Positions 53,229 to 64,000 of a stretch of DNA of 64,000 nucleotides are shown here, piece after piece; positions within the stretch are counted from its first letter, which is position 1, and each line of letters begins with the position of its first letter. This stretch comes from Rotaria socialis (lineage: Eukaryota > Rotifera > Eurotatoria > Philodinida > Philodinidae): the NCBI GenBank assembly GCA_905331475.1, contig CAJNYU010003754.1:1-64000 (forward strand), read 5' to 3'. The position numbers and the translations under genes were made by a program. The notes beneath the pieces were generated by a model. The model was not told where the DNA came from. It saw nothing but the letters and a program-made list of their open reading frames with translations, and did not search any database.

Positions 53229-54252
53229 TTGACTATTAGATTTATGTATATGCATTTACAAAAGCAAATTTGTTCAAATTTTATTCTATCAAAATTCTGT
53301 TTTCACGACAGATCACATGTTCTCAGTTTTTGTTTTTATCAATTCTTCTGTCGAATCTGTTAATCTGTAGATATTTTTCTCTCTTTCATTCAGGACGCAT
53401 GATCGGCCATTTCCACTTCGATTTTAAAGTGAATTTATTTGTTTTAATTTATTGACAATGTAACATGTAGTCGCAGGGAAATATTTATTTCGTGATGCAT
53501 AACATGAACACAGGATATGGCTTGTTTCTAACTGCAAAATTGAGGTACGATGTTTTTTTTCTAAATGAAAAGTTTATTTAATGATTAAATATAATATATA
53601 AGCCTTTCTGAACAAAACGAACTGATACTTCTATACAAGAAAAAGGAAATAGTGTGTAAATAATCAATCTAAAAAAGAAGCAGAGATCGAGAAGAGACGT
53701 ACGGCTTATTTTTCAAATGAGTATCATCAACTACTCTTCCCATCAAGACAATGCATATAAAGCACATTGAATTTAAACTAGAGCTCTTCACTCAGTATTG
53801 CCGGTTTTCATGAATGTGCACATCTTTTTTTGGAGAACTATCCCAGTCGCATATATGCACGCCTATCAGTTGATCAATATCGTACAATATCAATGTACAG
53901 CATAAATCGCTATTTAAAACAATAAATACCATTATAACGTGCAATTCATAATCATCGACACAATAAACAATGTTTCTGATAGGAGTATCATCCAGAACTA
54001 TATTCTTTCTACTTCTGCAAGCCTCTAATACGAATATATCGTCTACTCTACCTATTCAAGCGCAGTAAAAGAACTTCATAAAAAAATTCTAATTTTGTTT
54101 TTCTCGATATTTAAGTATTGTTTCAAAAATAAAAGACTATAAACAAACGAAAATAGAACCGGGAAAATGTGCATGCATTAAATATTAACGTAAAGACGAC
54201 ATGATTGCCAATAGCTGGAAAATTAGTGAAGACGACAGCTTTATTTATTTGC
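53229..54252. other. Intergenic, no gene recognised
   Basis: AT-rich 1-kb spacer between dispersed repeat copy A and the ABCG pseudogene. Nothing supported. Confidence 0.4.
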
Positions 54253-55756
54253 TTATTCTATTTGTTTTCTTTTCAGACGACGCAATTGAATGTAAGTTAC
54301 AGTAGTGCCAAACTTGAAACTTGAAATTTTCAAGTTTGACATATATCGTAAGTTCAAGTAAGAAAACCAGCTGTGATTGCACTTAAAGCAACACCACTTT
54401 TCCATAAGCCCAGCTTCTTCCATGATCAACAATGAGTTCAGATAAGACATCTGCACTAGTTTTTGTGCGTATGCTCGTATTATTTGATACACAAAGAGTT
54501 AAACTTATGGATTCATTAACTAAAAGTGCACTTGACCCGTATCGAACTAAGCTAAAATATTGAATCCATCGAAGAAAAACAACAGCAGATGACATTTCAA
54601 CGAGGAATCCACCGAAAACCAGTGTCAATGCACAGAACAGGGTGGCAGCCAGATTTGCAAAACCTAAATCACAATAAAATAAACTATGATTGAAAATGTC
54701 ATAGCAGGAATGGCTCGCAACAGTATAATATCACAAACGATTTTTGCTAAAAGAATAAGTCAATACATGATAATATCCACTCATATTTTCATGAACTTTC
54801 TTCATTAAATGCAATATCGTCTTGCTGTTGAGCTGAGAGTTGTGGACGATCGCCTTGTGTTATATCAAGAAGAAAATCTGCTGGATTATTATGTTCTACA
54901 CATGAGAAACCCACTGAAGAAAAAAAATTTAAAACACTATCTGTAGGACCATGGTAAGTACAACGTCCAGCAGAAAGTAAAAATAGAGTATCGAATAATT
55001 TAAAGATTGAATATCGAGGTTGATGAATTGAGAACACAATGGTACCTTTATTGATATGTTTAAATGAAATGAATTCTATTTGAATTGAAAAATATCTTAC
55101 ACCCTGTACGAGATAGCTGATGAAGACATTCCATTACACTACGAGCCATCGATGAGTCACGACCTGTTAAACAGAAATAATTGAATTTCGAAGTATTGTC
55201 GAAAATAATATTTACCAGTGGTGGGCTCGTCTAAGAAAAGAATCCGAGGTGATAGAACAAGTTCCATTCCAATATTTGTTCGTTTTCTTTCTCCACCTGA
55301 TACACCACGTTTTAAATCATTTCCTACGATAGTGTCTGCACATTTTCCTAATCCCAGCTGTAGAATAACATGCTCTACGATTTTAGTTTTTTCATCAGCG
55401 GTGTATTTTGTCGACAATCGCACATTAGCCGAAAACATGAGATTTTCTTTAACAGTTAAATTTCTACAGATGATATCATCTTGAACAACATAGCCAACAT
55501 GATATTTATAATTTTGAGTTCGTGGTTGGCCATTGAGTAGAATTTCACCTTCGAAACCTTCCCGATCCTTTCGATCAGCTAATAAATCAAGTAGAGATGC
55601 TTTTCCACAACCAGTTGGTCCCATGATTGCATTCATACCTGTGCGGAAAATACCTGATACATTCGTTAGAATTTGTTTTTGAGCTTTTTGTAAGCATGGC
55701 AATGAACATAGTTTGCAAAATTTGCCGTATTCAAATAATAATTGATGGCGTTGCAT
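54253..55756 (-). pseudogene. ABCG half-transporter pseudogene
   Basis: It retains the NBD exon (from about 55756 to the donor at 55216), a middle exon near 55160-55100, the H-loop exon (SIHQPRYSIFK, from 55045) and the last exon (54663 to about 54253). Damage: the N-terminal coding part is lost or out of frame; Walker A reads GPTGCGKAS, so the conserved Ser/Thr after Lys is Ala; a large deletion joins QQQDDIA to the region before HENMSGYYHV; most of the membrane-segment exon is gone; the final exon is frameshifted and carries a palindromic insertion of about 53 bp near 54300-54355. From 54817 to 55697 it matches copy 1 (46940-47820) with a constant 7,877-bp offset and no indel, introns included. 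Confidence 0.88.
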
Positions 55757-56910
55757 GTGAGAATGGAGCGTTCAGTTTTATTGATACCGTCTTTTGTCTA
55801 ATACAATTGTTATTGGGGTTACACGATTATTATTACTCATTGGTTCGGCGTGTAAATGAATATTTAAATCAAATGGTAGAAAAAATTGAAATCAATAAAA
55901 TGTTTTATATGTCGAGTTACACGTAGATTATATAAACAAAAATGATTATATGACCTGTTTATGGAAATGTGGCGTTTTGTTCAGCTGTTTTTGGGAACAC
56001 TCGATTGCACGATCTTGTTTTTCTGTTCTTTTAGAGAAATTGTGAAAGCGAAAAAATTCTTTGCCATAGTTGGAAAAAGTCTTACGTGGGCTTTTCCATT
56101 CTCTCTATATAATGTTTTTCTTATTACTTGCATAATCATAGCGTTTAAGAAGTGCATCGTAACTTTATCACATACCTTAAGAAAGTGATTTTCTAAAAAA
56201 TGTTAGTTTTCCTGTTGTGTTTTATATATGACCTTATTGGTCCTTGAATATGTAGGAAAGTTTTGATGTTCGTGAAACATGGTTCTTTACATTAAACAAA
56301 TTAATCAATATATGATGGAACGGAAAAGAAGATGCTTTAGTTTATCCTAGCCGATGATTTACATATATCTTGGATATTTTGTGTCACAACATATTGTATA
56401 TACATTCTGACAGATTATAATTTAATGAAATATAAGAGTTGGCCAATGGTTTCTGAATCAGAATAAATTCAAAAACATTAGGACTTGTCGAGAAATAAGA
56501 AAACTATTGGAGAAAAAGTTCACACATTAGGTTTTGTTATTGTCGTATTAGTAGATCTACTAAACTTAATTCCTATGTTACATTTTCCAGAGTTCCGTTC
56601 TGAACTAACAGTTGAATATTGATCGAGGATATTTTCTATCTATCGAATCTGAACAGACAGGATTAAGTGTAGGCCTGTAGGGAGTTCCACGAATGACTCT
56701 AAGTTAAATTTATCTATGCTTTTCAGTTCATCAATAATGCAGATCCATATTTTATACATAAATATTCAATCGAAAAAGAAAACAACTAACTGAAATATAA
56801 AAGAGAAATATTCAACATTTATTTATAAAAATATAAAAGCAGAAGCCACGAGTAATCAATAAAATACATAAATAAAAACTGCAAATTTTATTTTCATTTG
56901 CATGTTTATT
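55757..56910. other. Intergenic, between the ABCG pseudogene and copy 3
   Basis: AT-rich spacer. The first 100 bp may be decayed 5' sequence of the pseudogene. Open frames here on the plus strand are short and have no domain. Confidence 0.4.
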
Positions 56911-59900
56911 CTATTTGGTTTTTTTCATACGACGTAATTGAACGTAGGCCAAAACAAGAAAGCCGATTATGATTGCAATCAATGCAATAGCATTTTTCCA
57001 TAAATCCCAGCCTGTTCCATGTGTAACACCAAGATCGGTTAAGACATCGGAACCACTTTTCGTACATAAATTTGTATTATTTGAGTAGCAAAGAGTCAAA
57101 CCGGTAAATTCATTGATTAAAAGTGCATTGGTTCCATAAGCAAATATACTAATATATTGAATCCATTGAAGAAAAACAACAACAGATGAAACTTCAACTA
57201 GAAGTCCACTGAACAGGAGTGTTAATCCACAGAAAAGAGCTGCAATTAAATCAGCAACGCCTAAATTGAATAGTGTCAAATGAAAGTGTGAATGAAACTT
57301 TCTTGAAGAAAATTACCGAAGTTTCTCACTGAAGCCGAAACAAGAAAACATAAAGCCGATGAACAAATCGTTGTAAGCCAGATGAAAAAGAAGAAAATAA
57401 AAAATTTCTGTGCCGTTCTTTGTAATCCCATCATGAAATAAACAACGATTGAAAATGTGAACGAAGGAATAGTACGTAATGGTATAATATCGCATATTAT
57501 TTTCGCTAAAAAGTAAGTTATTACATGATAATAACCGCTAGCATTTTCATGAGCAAATAAAACTCGCTCTTTTATGAACAATTCTAGCGCCGAAAGATTC
57601 AGAAAAACTTGATTTGCAATTATAAAAAAGACACCTCCAACACGGTTTTTAACACCTACATCTGTTGTATCCGCAAGATTCAAATAAATTAAACCAACGA
57701 GTACGCCTAGAACGATTGATATTACCACTTGAAGTATAGACAGTGAAGGATTTCGATAAGAATTACGCAGTGTTCGTTGGCTAACATAATACATATCGTG
57801 TAGACGAGATTTTTTCGTTACTCGTAAACCGTTTATCTCGCTTTCATCTGATAAACTGATCTTTTCTGGAAGTTGCGCTTGAATCGATTTATAAGTACTT
57901 GTTTTCAAATATTCTTGGTTTAAATGAAGTGCAATTGGACTTTCGAGTGTGTCTACATCCATATCATCTGGCTGACGTGTTGCTAGTGGTAGTCGATCGC
58001 CTTGCGCTACATCAATGATAAAATCTGCTGGATTGTTATGTTGTTCACATGGAAAACCCACTGACGAAAAAAAATTTAAAACACCATCTGTAGGACCATG
58101 ATAAGCACAGCGACCGCCAGCAAGTAGATAAAGAGCATCGAATAATTTAAAGATTGAATATCGAGGTTGATGAATTGAGAACACAATGGTACCTTTATTG
58201 ATATTATTCTATAAAATCGAATCTATTCGAATTGAACAATCACTTACGTCCTGTACGAGACAACTTTTGAAGACATTCCATTACACTACGAGCCATCGAT
58301 GAGTCAAGACCTATTAAATAAAAATAACTGAATTACCGAAGTAATGTCGAGCAGAATATTTACCAGTGGTGGGCTCGTCTAAGAAAAGAATCCGAGGTGA
58401 TAGAACAAGTTCCATTCCAATATTTGTTCGTTTTCTTTCTCCACCTGATACACCCCGTTTTAAATCATTTCCTACGATAGTGTCTGCACATTTCCCTAAT
58501 CCCAGCTGTAGAATAACATCCTCTACGATTTTAGTTTTTTCATCAGCGGTGTATTTTGTCGACAATCGCACATTAGCCGAAAACATGATATTTTCTCTCA
58601 CAGTCAAAAATCCACTTACAATATCATCTTGAACAACATAACCGACATGATATTTGTAATTTTGTGTTCGTAATTCACCATTGACGAGAATTTCGCCTTC
58701 GAGACCTTCCCGATCCTTTCGATCAGCTAATAAATCTAAAAGGGATGATTTTCCACAACCAGTTGGTCCCATAATTGCTGTCATGCCCGGTCGACACACT
58801 CCAGATACATCATGAAGAATTGTTTTTCGAGTCTTTTGTAAGCATGGCAATTGACATAGGTCGCAATATTTCTGTGTATTCAAATAATAGTTAATTGACT
58901 TGAATGTAAGAATCGGACCGTCGATGCTAGTTGCTTCTCTATTTAAGTTCACGTCAATTGTTGACGGTGATATCGAGTTCTTCTTTATCACTGGTCCCGT
59001 TCCTAAAGTAGGTATTAAAATACTGTCTAAGCCATGTGATGAAACTTGAAACTTGAAACAAGGCAAACGATTGTCAACTTGTTTTCAAAGTAAACTCTAT
59101 TAAAATGTTGGGTGACAAGTGGATTTTAGCAACGCACGTAATTATATAATTCAATTGCGAGACTGTTGTGCTTTTGTTCTCTGTTTTTTTTATACGTTTG
59201 AGCACAGACGCCCCTCCTGCTTTTCTTTCAATACTTTTAACAGTGGAAAGAAAATGTGTTTTCACCATGACAGCCGTATACATACTTGAACGTTGTCTTT
59301 CTTTCAATTTTGTGCTACTCGCAACTATACACTCACAACCGAGAAAAAACATCGTAACCTATTTGTTGGCTGCAGAAATTAATTGATTTAGCAAAAAACA
59401 TTGTTCCTTGTTTCTTTTTCTCTTTTAATGTACTATTTAAAAGTAATAGGAAAATATGATGTAAGATCTTCATATTTTTTTTCATAGGAATAGTTCTGAG
59501 AAAAGAATTTTTAGGATTAGCTATAAGATGTGTCCTCGTTAAAATTGTAAATGACTCATTTCAATTAGAATCTGCCATAGAATGACGCAGTAAACCATAG
59601 GAACACATTAGAAAAAAGTTACCCACTTATCGAATATGTCACCATAAGAGCGCAAAATGTGGACTAGTACACTTTTCATTTTGGAAGCCATTTTAAGAAT
59701 ATGAAAAAATTTGTTAAGTTCATACAACACTTTCTACTCCTTCGGACAGTTTACTATTCTCAGCGAGTGAGATAGATTTCATGGCTACGTTCTACAGTTC
59801 AATTATATCTCCGATGTATGAATAACACCGAGATTTATAATCGATAGATGATTTCAAAACAATCTCTATGTGATTTGATTATATATGTTTTTCATATTGA

Positions 59901-60184
59901 TCGTACTTCGGAGAAATAAAGAAGAGCTTTTTTATACAAAAAGAAATCGAATCTATATAAGTGTGTCTGCAAACAAAAAGAAATCAACGAAATTATATGC
60001 AATGATAGACAGTCACCAAAAATGACGATAGACTCATAGATGAAATTTAAAAAAAGAAATTTATTGTACTGCATCTCATACTCAGTAACAAGTATTGTTC
60101 CTGAAAAAAATTATCTGTTTTAGGAGTATACTTACGATGAATTCGACTGGATGAGACAACTTTTCGCGCTGAATCTTGTGACAT
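56911..60184 (-). CDS. ABCG-family half-transporter, copy 3 (ABCG2-like)
   Basis: Exons in coding order: 60184-60136, 59002-58364, 58310-58248, 58192-57317, 57260-56911; phases agree and give 658 aa. Exon 1 is a 16-codon start exon (MSQDSARKVVSSSRIH) found because the NBD frame has no ATG of its own; its donor is GTAAGT and its phase fits. The NBD has GPTGCGKSS, VVQDDI, VSGGERKR, FLDEPTTG and the H-loop SIHQPRY; the membrane part has about six segments and the same C-terminal LRRMKKTK as copy 1. It is intact, unlike the neighbouring pseudogene. Part of exon 2 (58364 to about 58590) is almost identical to the pseudogene while flanking parts diverge, suggesting local gene conversion. Intron 1 is 1,133 nt. 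Confidence 0.87.
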
Positions 60185-60573
60185 GTTTAATGCTTCTAAT
60201 GTTGTGTATTAAGTGATCGAAAATTAAAATGCGAAGTGCGACTATTTAATCAATCTCACTCTATAGTTAGCATGCAACAGTTAAAATGAAATACAACGAA
60301 AAAGAAAAAGAAACGCTCTTACAATAAGTTTGTTATGTTTATATGAATTCGTCAAAAGCATGTTGTTAGACAACAGTTAGTTTTGTTTTTGTGAACTCAA
60401 TGAAAAAACTTTCTAAAGAAATGAATATTTTGTACTTTTAGAAATTTATTAAAAATACTTTTTTCGACGGCAGCTATCTTTCAACGAGAAGCAACTTTCC
60501 TGTAGGCTGACAAAACATTTATTTCTCAAGAGTTATTTATAAAAAAAAAAGAAACAAGATATAATGATACACG

Positions 60574-60914
60574 TTTTTGTGTACTCAAAAAAAGCGAGTA
60601 TACTCTAGATTCGGTGTGTGTCCGGCCGGCCGTTAACACGATAACCTTTGAAAGCTTCATCCAATAGTCATGAAATTTTGTACACATAATGATCTCATTA
60701 ATATTTCAGTCGAGTTCGAAGATGAGAAGGATCCGTCAAAAAATGGCTGTTATCGAAAAAATTGTCATTATTGACCAGACCATCCCTGAGGGGGTGTACA
60801 GGAGAGTTTTTCAAAAAAAAAGTTTTTTCTTAGAACTATTCACAACATATATAAATCGACTCAGTTTTTGCAGTACACATAACAATCGGATGCGAATCCG
60901 ATGTTTCCGCATTT
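60574..60914 (+). repeat. Dispersed repeat, copy B
   Basis: Direct-orientation copy of 52939-53228, with about 50 extra bases near 60840-60890 before the shared end GCGAATCCGATGTTTCC. Copies A and B flank the ABCG pseudogene and copy 3 on either side. Confidence 0.75.
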
Positions 60915-61431
60915 ATTATTAAATACTATCATCGGAAAATCTTGGTTTGTATTAAGGATCTGAAAGTACAGTTCAGAAGATAGTACATTTTCTCTATCTC
61001 AATTATCAATCAAAAAATTTGCTTGAATCTTTCAACATTAGGGGTGTCAATTTACAGTTTATTTAATTTAAATTTAACTTCATGAAAAGTTAATTTAATT
61101 TTAAATTAAATTCTATCAAGTTAAATTTAAAATAAATTTAAATTTTTCTGATACAAAAATTTAAATTTAAATTAAATTTTCAGAATTTAAATTTAATTTA
61201 AATTAAATTTTTGAAAATTTATTTCTTGATTTAATAAATTTTTTTAAATTTATATTTTAAATTTAATAAACTGTTTGGATGGATACACATGATTGCTACG
61301 AGAGAAATACGCGACTTTAACAGTAGTAAATACTAAATGAGAGGAAAACCTAGTATTTTAGGTTAATATTTATTCATAATAGTCAAAATTTCTCTACAGG
61401 TTAAGCAGGATCCGTCATCTTTCTTCTTCAG

Positions 61432-61593
61432 AATACTGGGATACTCATAAAAATATATTTGATAGCACAATTCATAGAAGAATGACTAGTTTTAACTTTA
61501 GAAAACAGGAAACATACTCAAATTTGACTTTAAATAGTAGCAATCAAGTCAAAAACTATTTTTATCTGCTAGTTTTCAAAATTTAACTAATTT
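61432..61593 (+). repeat. 162-bp repeat, copy left of the gap
   Basis: Runs from AATACTGGGATACTCA to TTAACTAATTT and stops exactly at the first N. The same 162 bp, with a few substitutions, starts exactly after the last N (62033-62194). Confidence 0.9.
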
Positions 61594-62032
61594 NNNNNNN
61601 NNNNNNNNNNNNNNNNNNNNNNNNNNNNNNNNNNNNNNNNNNNNNNNNNNNNNNNNNNNNNNNNNNNNNNNNNNNNNNNNNNNNNNNNNNNNNNNNNNNN
61701 NNNNNNNNNNNNNNNNNNNNNNNNNNNNNNNNNNNNNNNNNNNNNNNNNNNNNNNNNNNNNNNNNNNNNNNNNNNNNNNNNNNNNNNNNNNNNNNNNNNN
61801 NNNNNNNNNNNNNNNNNNNNNNNNNNNNNNNNNNNNNNNNNNNNNNNNNNNNNNNNNNNNNNNNNNNNNNNNNNNNNNNNNNNNNNNNNNNNNNNNNNNN
61901 NNNNNNNNNNNNNNNNNNNNNNNNNNNNNNNNNNNNNNNNNNNNNNNNNNNNNNNNNNNNNNNNNNNNNNNNNNNNNNNNNNNNNNNNNNNNNNNNNNNN
62001 NNNNNNNNNNNNNNNNNNNNNNNNNNNNNNNN
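61594..62032. other. Assembly gap (439 N)
   Basis: All bases are N. Because the same 162 bp abuts both sides, the true distance may be zero or negative (unmerged overlapping contig ends), or the gap may span further tandem copies. Confidence 0.99.
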
Positions 62033-62194
62033 AATACTGGGAAACTCAAAAAAATATATATGATAGCACAATTCATAGAAGAATGACTAGTTTTAACTTT
62101 AGAAAACAGGAAACATACTCAAATTTGACTTTAAATAGTAGCAATCACGTCAAAAACTATTTTTATCTGCTAGTTTTCAAAATTTAACTAATTT
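62033..62194 (+). repeat. 162-bp repeat, copy right of the gap
   Basis: Near-identical to 61432-61593 in the same orientation, with a few differences near its start (AAACTCAAAAAAATATATA against ATACTCATAAAAATATATT) and one further on. Confidence 0.9.
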
Positions 62195-62406
62195 GAATTT
62201 CAAACAATTTTATTTAAATTTAGTTAAATTTAAATGATACAAAATTTAAAATTTAATTAAATTTAAATTTCTTGAATTTAAATTTATTTTAAATTTAAAT
62301 TTTCATTTAAAAAAAATTTAATTTATTTTAAATTTAAATTTTTGAAAATTTATTTCCCGATTTAATAAATTTTTTTAAATTTGAATGTGACACCCCTATT
62401 CAACAT

Positions 62407-64000
62407 AAACAAACGTGTTGATACTTAACTCAAGATGAAACTGAACAGTCACTTAATCTGAAACAACACCCTATCATCTATTCATGATCTCTCATTTGCA
62501 CTGTATGCATTGCTAATTTTGTGCGTTCTATGAATATCGCATGGTGAGAGTTACATCCGATTTTGTTGTTCAGGTTTTTGTATCTGGAATTAAAATTTCT
62601 TGTAATTCGATATGTTGAATTTTCTATACAGATTTTTTATTAAATTTAGAATATTACTCTGCATTATAATTAGGGTCCTTGCAGTAATACAAGGACCACT
62701 CGTTTGTCGTATCTGCTGTGAATTGTACTTATAGGATAGAGCAAAGAAACAGAGTTGTACTCTGAATATGAAGATAAAAACTAATTCTGAATTTTCTCGA
62801 ATACAGTGCATTATTGAAAAAGTGGCTTATTTTATAAAATAGAAGTTTATTTTTAATATTTAAAAATAAGACCAAGAGAGCATCTACTAAACGAGGACAG
62901 GATTCAGATTTCAGAACGTATTTTTCAATTCGAAAAAGGACATGTTAACCAGAACTAAATGAAAAGTATATTTTATTATTATTTCGCAACATATTTTATC
63001 CAAATAAGAGAAAAATAAATAGATTTCATTCTGAATTAATATTTTCTTTGTTCGCTTAAATAATTTCTTTTTACAGAAAAAAAGCATTCAAATATATACT
63101 CATACATTATATAGGCAGCGGAGGGAGACACTGAGACCCGTCAGGCTTGAGCTTCACCTAGATTTCAGCTGATAAGGCTCAGCCTCACTTTCTTTTCTAC
63201 TGAAGATTGTTGCTTTTTTCTCAGGATTTGCTACAATGTAAGCATATAATCTAACACATGTAACGCTTTTACGCTGTTTTTTGTTGATCAATTTTGAGCC
63301 GCTTAACATGCTCAGGTTTATTTCATTTTTGGAGTAATTGGTCTATTCTCTATATATAATCAATGTAAAACAGCAAGTTGTTACACCGAAGCGGAATATC
63401 GTGATCGTCACGGAAAGTTGAAAATTCTTCAACAGTGTAAAAATTGTCTTGAGGAGTGAAAATTAAATATAAGCAGGCTATTTTTTAGAGAATAAAATTC
63501 TACGGCGAACATGGAATGGTAGGCAGCATTTTTCCAAAAATTCTGTTTAAAAATTCAAAATACGATTTTTAAAAAGCCTTAACTACGATTTACGAAGCCA
63601 AAGATCCATTTTTTCCAGAAAAAAAACTACTACATACATAACCAGCGCAAAATAAGCATCTAATGGTCTATTAAGATGTCAGCCTGGAAAAAGAATTTTG
63701 AATAACTTGATCATCGAAGTATAGCATTAGATGGGCAAACCGTTCTATTGACTTGAAAAGTTATTGCTCGACTTTTGCATCAAAGCAGAAGCAAAGAAAA
63801 ATATTTTTTGGTATTTTCTAATCTTCTTTTTTTATGTAGAGTATTTTTATTTTTACTGAAATTCGAAAGAAAGAAGACATCTTTTTTCTTGATACTTTGA
63901 TAAAATTCCACGGTAGCAAAAAAATATTATGAGCCTCACCTAGCGCTTAGTGACACTCCGCCGCTCCAGTATATTGAAAGAGATAAAAAAAAAAAGATAA
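62407..64000. other. Intergenic end of window, no gene recognised
   Basis: AT-rich sequence with one 73-codon minus-strand frame at 62590-62811 that has no domain. GC-richer patches occur at 63114-63185 and 63931-63970; they share TGAGC-TCACCTAG in direct orientation and a weak inverted AGCGG-GG end, flanked by TATAT on both sides (63108-63112, 63970-63974). This could be an old DNA transposon of about 857 bp, but support is weak. Confidence 0.35.

Larger units (their letters stand above)
61039..62398. mobile_element. hAT-like MITE with 8-bp target duplication, interrupted by an assembly gap
   Basis: The ends are exact 11-bp inverted repeats: TAGGGGTGTCA at 61039 and TGACACCCCTA ending at 62398. 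Directly outside both lies TTCAACAT (61031-61038 and 62399-62406), an 8-bp duplication typical of hAT-type transposition. Both arms are long runs of AAATTTAAATT-type sequence able to fold on themselves. No transposase is visible, although 439 Ns hide part of the interior. Confidence 0.82.

Noticed and set aside
61576..62076. Two minus-strand open frames of 162-166 codons
   Set aside because: They are almost all N; the frame exists only because N gives no stop codon.

Overview
The window reads as nuclear DNA of a small, AT-rich, intron-bearing animal, most likely a bdelloid rotifer (Adineta/Rotaria type). The grounds are: conserved metazoan housekeeping genes (CUL1, USB1, NLE1, XPR1, PIGU, POP7, SRXN1) split by many short GT-AG introns; tight same-strand gene runs suggesting trans-spliced operons; gene families common in rotifers (FG-GAP/VCBS proteins, repeated beta-sandwich secreted proteins, TIR proteins); an intronless BAHD-type acyltransferase of plant/fungal flavour; and a decayed Ty3/gypsy element. 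The species assignment is inference.

Layout. 1-5.4 kb: a three-exon armadillo-TIR-SAM-like gene carrying a foldback repeat in intron 2. 5.85-10.8 kb: a complete but mutated Ty3/gypsy LTR retrotransposon with 5-bp target duplications, its 5' LTR hit by a small palindromic MITE. 11.9-21.2 kb (minus strand, accessory): a secreted four-repeat PPC-like protein, an FG-GAP gene with an in-frame stop, and the BAHD acyltransferase. 21.7-22.6 kb: a TA-flanked MITE with about 195-bp arms. 23.0-30.1 kb (minus): an RBR E3 ubiquitin ligase, then a 17-exon cullin-1. 31.4-42.1 kb (plus): USB1, two tiny membrane proteins and NLE1 in a tight run, then XPR1 and PIGU. 42.6-45.2 kb (minus): SRXN1, POP7 and a PP2C-like gene separated by only 49 and 77 nt, with splice acceptors abutting the downstream start codons. 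45.9-60.2 kb: two ABCG half-transporter genes and a pseudogene between them, interrupted by a secreted Xaa-Pro aminopeptidase and a divergent PA28-like gene. 61.0-62.4 kb: an AT-rich hAT-like MITE with an 8-bp duplication, containing an assembly gap. 62.4-64 kb: no gene recognised.

The housekeeping genes do not form one pathway. Functional pairings are loose: the RBR ligase and CUL1 (ubiquitin), USB1 and POP7 (small-RNA processing), NLE1 (ribosome assembly). The ABCG copies are a locally duplicating cluster with signs of gene conversion. All exon structures were worked out by hand from reading frame, GT-AG sites and phase agreement; no search was run.
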